Shown in pieces: positions 34,983-38,304 of a stretch of 38,304 bases of DNA. How positions within the stretch are numbered: the first letter of the stretch is position 1; the number at the start of each line of letters is the position of its first letter. The stretch is from positions 1 through 38,304 of the forward strand of contig JAHAWY010000079.1 of assembly GCA_018385135.1 (NCBI GenBank), given 5' to 3'. This stretch comes from Oscillospiraceae bacterium. Its GTDB lineage: Bacteria; Bacillota; Clostridia; Oscillospirales; Oscillospiraceae. The notes under the pieces are model-generated. The model ran no database searches. It worked only from the letters and a program-made list of their open reading frames with translations, and was not told the origin of the DNA. Made by a program: the position numbers and the translations under genes.

Positions 34983-36317
34983 TTATTCTGCTTCGGCTTT
35001 CAGAGCATATTCCGCTGCCCAGTTATCAACAAAGGCTGCCTTTACAGCGTCCCAATCTCCCGTTCCCTGAGCATACTCAAGAAGAGCGGAGCCGAGAACA
35101 TTTTTCCATTCCTCGGAGGGCATACTCGGGAAGCACCACTTAACGGGAGTTGTGCCGGAGGCTGTGTCCTCATTAGCGGCGAGGATGAGCGGGTTTTCGG
35201 GGAGATACTCCTCGGTGAAGCCCTTAAACGGGCAAACAAAGCCCATTTCCTTCAGGGCGGTTTTGCCGGTTTCGCTGGTGACACACCAGTTCATAAAGTC
35301 AAGAGTTGCCTTGATGCTTGCCTCTGAGGCGTTCTTGTTTACGCACCAATAGTTTTCGGTTCCGGTGCAAAGACCCTGATTTTCCTCTCCGGGTGCGCCG
35401 ATGTAGATGGGAAGCATACCGATATCCTCGTCAGCCACCTCATAGCCGGTAATCTGACCGTATGCCCATGTGCCGTTCTGATAGAACACAGCCTCGCCCA
35501 GAGCAAACTCGGCCGCGGAATCGTCACCGGTCTTAGCCGAGAGCATAGCAGGTTCGCAGGTGGAGTTGTTGATATAAAGGTCAAAGATTGCCTTGTAGTT
35601 ATCAAGGTAGGTGCCCTTGATCTCGGTGGTCGTGCCTATTCCGTCTGCTTCATACTCGTAGTATATGGGGAGGTTTGCAAGGTGTGTCTTAAAGCGCCAG
35701 TCAGAGGAGCTGTCCATGCCGGCGGAGGTGAAAGCGGAGAAGCCAAGCTCGCTCCTGCGGGCGGTTATGTCCTCTGCAACAGCCTTGAGGTCGTCAAAGC
35801 TCTTTATGTCGTCTGCGGTGTAGCCTGCCTCGGCAAGGAGCTTTTTGTTGTAGATAAGACCATAGGTTTCGATAACGTATGCGATGCCGTAAACAGCGTC
35901 ACCCTCAATAAGGGCAAAGTCGTCACTCTTTAGCTCGCTATAAACAGCGCTGCCGCTCAGGTCATAGACGTAGTCATGCTTATCGGCAAGACCGACAGGA
36001 CCGTTGACCTGAAAGAGTGTGGGAGCTTTTTTCTTGGCGATTTCGGACTTGAAGGTCTGGTCGTAGGTGTTGGAAGCGGCAGTAACAACGTCTACCTGAA
36101 CGCCGGTTTCCTCGGTGTAGACCTTGGCGAGAGCTTCCCACTGTTCAGCTTGCTCAGGCTTGAAGTTGAGATAATAGACGTAGCCGTCGCCGTTGGCGTC
36201 AACGGACTCGCCGTCACCCTGAAGCTCAGCGTCAGGGTCTGCTGTTTCGGGAGAGCAGCCGGCAAACATGGCAATCACCATAATAAGAGCCAGCAGCAAT
36301 GCAAGATGTTTTTTCAT
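34983..36317 (-). CDS. Extracellular sugar-binding lipoprotein of an ABC importer
   Basis: This 444-residue protein has a signal peptide ending in the lipobox MFAGC (cysteine at residue 21), then a Glu/Asp-rich linker and a family 1 solute-binding domain (YYLNFKPEQAEQWEALAKVY; APTLFQVNGPVGLADKHDYVYDL; FALGEAVFYQNGTWAYGQI). GGAGGAAC precedes the ATG. It is the first gene of the importer operon. Neighbouring malQ suggests malto-oligosaccharides as ligand; this is inference from context, and no ligand residues can be identified by eye. Confidence 0.9.
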   Translation of the reverse strand: MKKHLALLLALIMVIAMFAGCSPETADPDAELQGDGESVDANGDGYVYYLNFKPEQAEQWEALAKVYTEETGVQVDVVTAASNTYDQTFKSEIAKKKAPTLFQVNGPVGLADKHDYVYDLSGSAVYSELKSDDFALIEGDAVYGIAYVIETYGLIYNKKLLAEAGYTADDIKSFDDLKAVAEDITARRSELGFSAFTSAGMDSSSDWRFKTHLANLPIYYEYEADGIGTTTEIKGTYLDNYKAIFDLYINNSTCEPAMLSAKTGDDSAAEFALGEAVFYQNGTWAYGQITGYEVADEDIGMLPIYIGAPGEENQGLCTGTENYWCVNKNASEASIKATLDFMNWCVTSETGKTALKEMGFVCPFKGFTEEYLPENPLILAANEDTASGTTPVKWCFPSMPSEEWKNVLGSALLEYAQGTGDWDAVKAAFVDNWAAEYALKAEAE

Positions 36318-36382
36318 TAGACGTTCCTCCTTGTTTTTTGCAGTTTAATTTGATTTACTCCTATATCAACCTGCTTTTGTTC

Positions 36383-36411
36383 ATTTTAACTCAAGTGTAC
36401 TTCAACATCAA
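36383..36411 (-). promoter_or_regulatory. Promoter of the second sugar transport operon, with direct repeats
   Basis: On minus, TTGATG (36411-36406), a 17-bp spacer and TAAAAT (36388-36383). The sequence TCAAGTG (plus strand) occurs twice, at 36391-36397 and 36408-36414, and AAGT-GT-ACTT (36393-36402) is a small palindrome in the spacer. These may be regulator sites. Confidence 0.5.
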
Positions 36412-36443
36412 GTGGAAATAGGTGAAAAATAATAAAACTGCGC

Positions 36444-36474
36444 GAAAACTTAAAAGCTTTTTGCGACATATTTA
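36444..36474 (+). promoter_or_regulatory. Possible forespore (sigma-G-like) promoter of spoVAD
   Basis: GAAAA (36444-36448), an 18-bp spacer and CATATTTA (36467-36474) resemble sigma-G boxes (G-A/C-A-T-A/G and CATnnTA) with one mismatch in each. spoVA genes are sigma-G controlled in known spore formers. No sigma-A promoter is seen on this strand. Confidence 0.3.
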
Positions 36475-36524
36475 AACACTCGGTGGAAATAATAAGGCAA
36501 ACAGCTTAAAAAGGGGAGATATCC

Positions 36525-37556
36525 ATGAATAGTGCCCGTTTGGGTTCGCAGACGGTAAAGCTCATCCGAACACCATCTGTGCTTGCGTCCGCTTCGGCGG
36601 GCGGAAAGCTTGAGGGCGAAGGACCGCTGCGCGAGAGCTTTGATTACCTGTGCGGCGACTCATATTTCGGAGAAAAGAGCTGGGAGAGCGCCGAGAGCGC
36701 GATGCTGAAAACCTGCTATGAGCTGGCGCTGGCAAAGGCAAGGCTGAATAGCAGCGCGATAAACTATCTGTTTTCCGGTGACCTGCTGAATCAATGTGTT
36801 GGCTCGGCTTTTGCCGCGAAGGACAGCTCCGTTCCGTATTTCGGGCTTTACGGCGCTTGCTCAACGATGGCGGAATCACTTTCTCTTGCGGCGATAGCGG
36901 TTGACGGCTGGTATGCCGATACGGTCTGCGCGCTTACAAGCTCGCATTTTTGCTCAGCAGAGCGCCAGTTCCGTACACCTCTGGCGTACGGAGGACAGCG
37001 CACTCCCACTGCGCAGTGGACGGCAACAGCGGCGGGAGCGGTCATAGTAACACGCGAGGGCAACGGACCGTATATAACGCACCTTACTACCGGGAAAATT
37101 GTAGACGGCGGTGTTAAAGACGCTAACAATATGGGAGCTGCGATGGCTCCGGCGGCGCTGGAGACTCTATGCGCCCATTTTGAGGACACGGGCAGATCGC
37201 CGGATTATTATGACCTTATCGTAACAGGAGACCTGGGCAGCGTAGGGCATGAAATCGTTGTTGAGCTTGCCGCACAAAACGGCGCGGATCTGTCCAAAAA
37301 CTATAACGACTGCGGACTTATGCTCTATGACCGGGAAAAGCAGGATGTACACGCGGGGGGCTCAGGCTGCGGCTGCGGCGCGTCGGTGCTTGCCGGGTAT
37401 CTTTTGCCAAAGGTGAAAAGCGGTGAAATAAAAAGGCTGCTTTTTGCGGCGACAGGCGCTTTGATGTCTCCTACAACTACGATGCAGGGTGACAGCATAC
37501 TGGGCATCTGCCATGCTGTTGCTATTGAAAAAGACAAGCCCGCATTTGGGAATTAG
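36525..37556 (+). CDS. spoVAD: Stage V sporulation protein AD
   Basis: SpoVAD has a thiolase-like fold, binds dipicolinic acid and is needed for its uptake into the forespore. The 343-residue protein matches the family, with the marks FSGDLLNQCVGSAFAAKD near residue 83, FGLYGACSTMAESLSL near 106, ALTSSHFCSAERQFR near 137, and GGSGCGCGASVLAGYLLP near 284. GGGGAG precedes the ATG. spoVAE follows immediately; the usual spoVAC is not upstream, where a divergent sugar transport operon begins. Confidence 0.96.
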   Translation: MNSARLGSQTVKLIRTPSVLASASAGGKLEGEGPLRESFDYLCGDSYFGEKSWESAESAMLKTCYELALAKARLNSSAINYLFSGDLLNQCVGSAFAAKDSSVPYFGLYGACSTMAESLSLAAIAVDGWYADTVCALTSSHFCSAERQFRTPLAYGGQRTPTAQWTATAAGAVIVTREGNGPYITHLTTGKIVDGGVKDANNMGAAMAPAALETLCAHFEDTGRSPDYYDLIVTGDLGSVGHEIVVELAAQNGADLSKNYNDCGLMLYDREKQDVHAGGSGCGCGASVLAGYLLPKVKSGEIKRLLFAATGALMSPTTTMQGDSILGICHAVAIEKDKPAFGN

Positions 37557-37565
37557 GAGCGTACT

Positions 37566-37937
37566 ATGGATACTTTTATGCAGTTTGTAAAGGCGTTTAT
37601 CGCCGGCGGCGTAATATGCGCCATAGGTCAGATACTGGTTGATAAAACAATGCTTACGCCCGCCAGAATACTGACGACATATGTTGTCGCAGGTGTTGTA
37701 CTCGGCGCGCTGAGGGTTTATGATCCCTTTATCGAATGGGCAGGTGCCGGAGCTACCGTTCCACTTACGGGCTTCGGCAATCTTCTGGCGCGCGGAGTAC
37801 GCGAGGCGGTTGCCACCGATGGACTTCTTGGCGCTTTGACTGGCGGCTTTACAGCCGCTGCCGGAGGCATCGCAGCAGCGATTTTCTTCGGCTTGATTGT
37901 TGCGCTGGTATTTAAATCAAAGGACAAGGCAAACTAA
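37566..37937 (+). CDS. spoVAE: Stage V sporulation protein AE
   Basis: This 123-residue membrane protein has about four spans, of SpoVAEb type, and is part of the dipicolinate channel of the spore inner membrane. The Gly/Ala-rich spans and the central ATVPLTGFGNLLARGVREAV are family marks. AGGAGC overlaps the spoVAD stop, so the two genes are coupled. Confidence 0.93.
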   Translation: MDTFMQFVKAFIAGGVICAIGQILVDKTMLTPARILTTYVVAGVVLGALRVYDPFIEWAGAGATVPLTGFGNLLARGVREAVATDGLLGALTGGFTAAAGGIAAAIFFGLIVALVFKSKDKAN

Positions 37938-37953
37938 AATTGCCCACATTTGT

Positions 37954-37982
37954 TTGACAATCGCTGCTTTCTATGCTAACAT
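37954..37982 (+). promoter_or_regulatory. Promoter ahead of the tRNA-half leader
   Basis: A perfect TTGACA (37954-37959), a 17-bp spacer and TAACAT (37977-37982, 4 of 6). Transcription would start near 37989, giving a leader of about 175 nt before the last gene. The right half of the surrounding inverted repeat would be transcribed. Confidence 0.5.
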
Positions 37983-38005
37983 AACTAAGCTCAAGCAGCG
38001 ATTGT
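37957..38005. repeat. 13-bp perfect inverted repeat around the promoter
   Basis: ACAATCGCTGCTT (37957-37969) is repeated inverted as AAGCAGCGATTGT (37993-38005), 23 bp apart. The left arm overlaps the -35 and the right arm lies just after the expected start. In the spoVA transcript it would be a long-loop hairpin without T-run; as DNA it could be a two-site operator. Confidence 0.7.
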
Positions 38006-38021
38006 AGTTACTTAATGAAAC

Positions 38022-38060
38022 GCGCCTGTGATGGAATTGGTAGACATGCAAGATTTAGGT
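38022..38060 (+). pseudogene. 5' half of a tRNA-Leu(UAG), 3' half absent
   Basis: The acceptor 5' strand GCGCCTG, TG, the D-arm with AATTGGTAGAC and the anticodon stem CAAGA with loop TTTAGGT (anticodon TAG, 38056-38058) match tRNA-Leu layout base for base. After 38060 the expected TCTTG is replaced by CATGT, and there is no variable arm, no TTC-type T-loop, no CAGGCGC acceptor complement and no CCA in the remaining window. It is therefore either a truncated tRNA or a tRNA-like domain of a longer RNA. Confidence 0.75.
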
Positions 38061-38154
38061 CATGTGACCTCAGTGAAGGTTTTTTGGTCCGCTCGGTGAA
38101 GGATTTATCCGCCTGTGTTACCCAAAAACCTTAGATAACCGGCGAGCGAAGGAG
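38022..38154 (+). ncRNA. Structured leader RNA: tRNA-Leu-like 5' domain plus predicted pseudoknot
   Basis: After the tRNA-like half come AGGTC/GACCT (38057-38061 with 38066-38070, competing with the anticodon arm) and a long stem AAGGTTTTT-GG with CC-AAAAACCTT (38076-38087 with 38122-38132, one bulge). A small GGAT/ATCC hairpin (38101-38110) follows, and CGCTCG (38090-38095) pairs with CGAGCG (38143-38148). The last stem starts inside the loop of the long stem and closes outside it, an H-type pseudoknot. TCC (38088-38090) could also mask the GGA of the ribosome site (38151-38153). No known riboswitch family was recognised. Confidence 0.5.
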
Positions 38155-38165
38155 TAATACTGAGC

Positions 38166-38304
38166 ATGGAGTTTTTGCTTTTTGAAAGTTTATACGATAC
38201 TGCTTATCAGCTACAGGTTTATGAGCTTTTGAAGAAATGTGATCAGGAATTCGTGCCCCCCCTTTCTCAGCGCACATCGACAACGCAGCGCGTTCTCGGC
38301 GATT
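38166..38304 (+). CDS. Start of a gene, probably GNAT-family N-acetyltransferase, cut by window edge
   Basis: An ATG at 38166 with GGAG (38151-38154) 11 nt upstream opens a frame of 46 codons to the window end without stop. The visible N-terminus includes YELLKKCDQEFVPPLSQRTS, which resembles the start of a GNAT acetyltransferase group common in Clostridia (from memory, no search done). The acetyl-CoA motif is beyond the window, so the family is tentative. The gene is preceded by the tRNA-half/pseudoknot leader, which may control its translation. Confidence 0.55.
   Translation, partial: MEFLLFESLYDTAYQLQVYELLKKCDQEFVPPLSQRTSTTQRVLGD

Noticed and set aside
37957..38005. Invertible promoter (phase-variable switch)
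   Set aside because: The repeats are only 23 bp apart, far shorter than known invertible segments, and no recombinase gene is nearby.
38015..38134. 39-codon open frame (MKRACDGIG...) running through the tRNA half and most of the pseudoknot
   Set aside because: There is no ribosome site before its ATG and the frame is explained by RNA structure constraints; kept only as an alternative for the leader.
38022..38165. Group I intron or T-box leader as explanation for the split tRNA-Leu
   Set aside because: The region is too short for a group I intron, no 3' exon follows in the window, and there is no T-box sequence or specifier-loop layout.

Overview
The window looks like a piece of a spore-forming, diaminopimelate-type Clostridia chromosome (Firmicutes, probably an Oscillospirales-like gut lineage). 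Four things point there: a Firmicutes-style division and cell-wall (dcw) cluster starting with mraZ, a MurE with the DAP-type DNPR motif, spoVAD/spoVAE spore genes, and moderate GC with strong AGGAGG-type ribosome binding sites. No phage, insertion sequence, rRNA or CRISPR array was recognised. The genus is not resolvable by reading alone.

Layout. (1) 1-641, minus: 5' part of a zinc-dependent phospholipase C-like gene, followed by a 440-bp intergenic region. (2) 1083-8726, plus: a five-gene transport operon. It encodes a lipoprotein fusing a propeller-like domain to a sugar-type solute-binding domain, two sugar-type ABC permeases, a membrane-fusion (HlyD/MacA-like) protein, and a reduced MacB-like membrane protein with a very basic tail. 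No ATPase is encoded. A strong promoter lies at 1003-1031 and a terminator at 8733-8763. (3) 8883-12460: uvrC, rsmD, coaD and a coiled-coil protein. (4) 12461-25473: the dcw cluster mraZ-rsmH-ftsL-ftsI/spoVD-murE-mraY-ftsW-murG-murA-divIB-ftsZ. It lacks murF, murD, murC, murB and ftsA. It has an elaborate leader (terminator overlapping promoter, MraZ-box repeats, a short upstream ORF, nested stem-loops) and a separate ftsZ promoter. (5) 25628-31560: a YihY membrane protein; a MATE exporter with a BTAD/SARP-type regulator carrying a degenerate GGDEF domain (both minus); and tex. (6) 31654-36317, minus: a second sugar ABC operon (binding lipoprotein, two permeases) with malQ, fitting malto-oligosaccharide uptake and processing, again without an ATPase. 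(7) 36525-37937: spoVAD and spoVAE without spoVAC. (8) 37954-38304: a promoter flanked by a 13-bp perfect inverted repeat, then the exact-looking 5' half of a tRNA-Leu(UAG). The tRNA half runs into a different RNA that can form a pseudoknot, immediately upstream of a truncated gene that resembles a GNAT acetyltransferase.

How it fits together. The dcw genes make lipid II (MurA, MurE, MraY, MurG) and assemble the septum (FtsZ, DivIB, FtsL, FtsW, PBP). Both sugar transport loci have a hairpin just after the binding-protein gene, which would give more binding protein than permease. The two least explained items are the tRNA-half/pseudoknot leader at the right end and the importer-plus-MacAB-like operon at the left.
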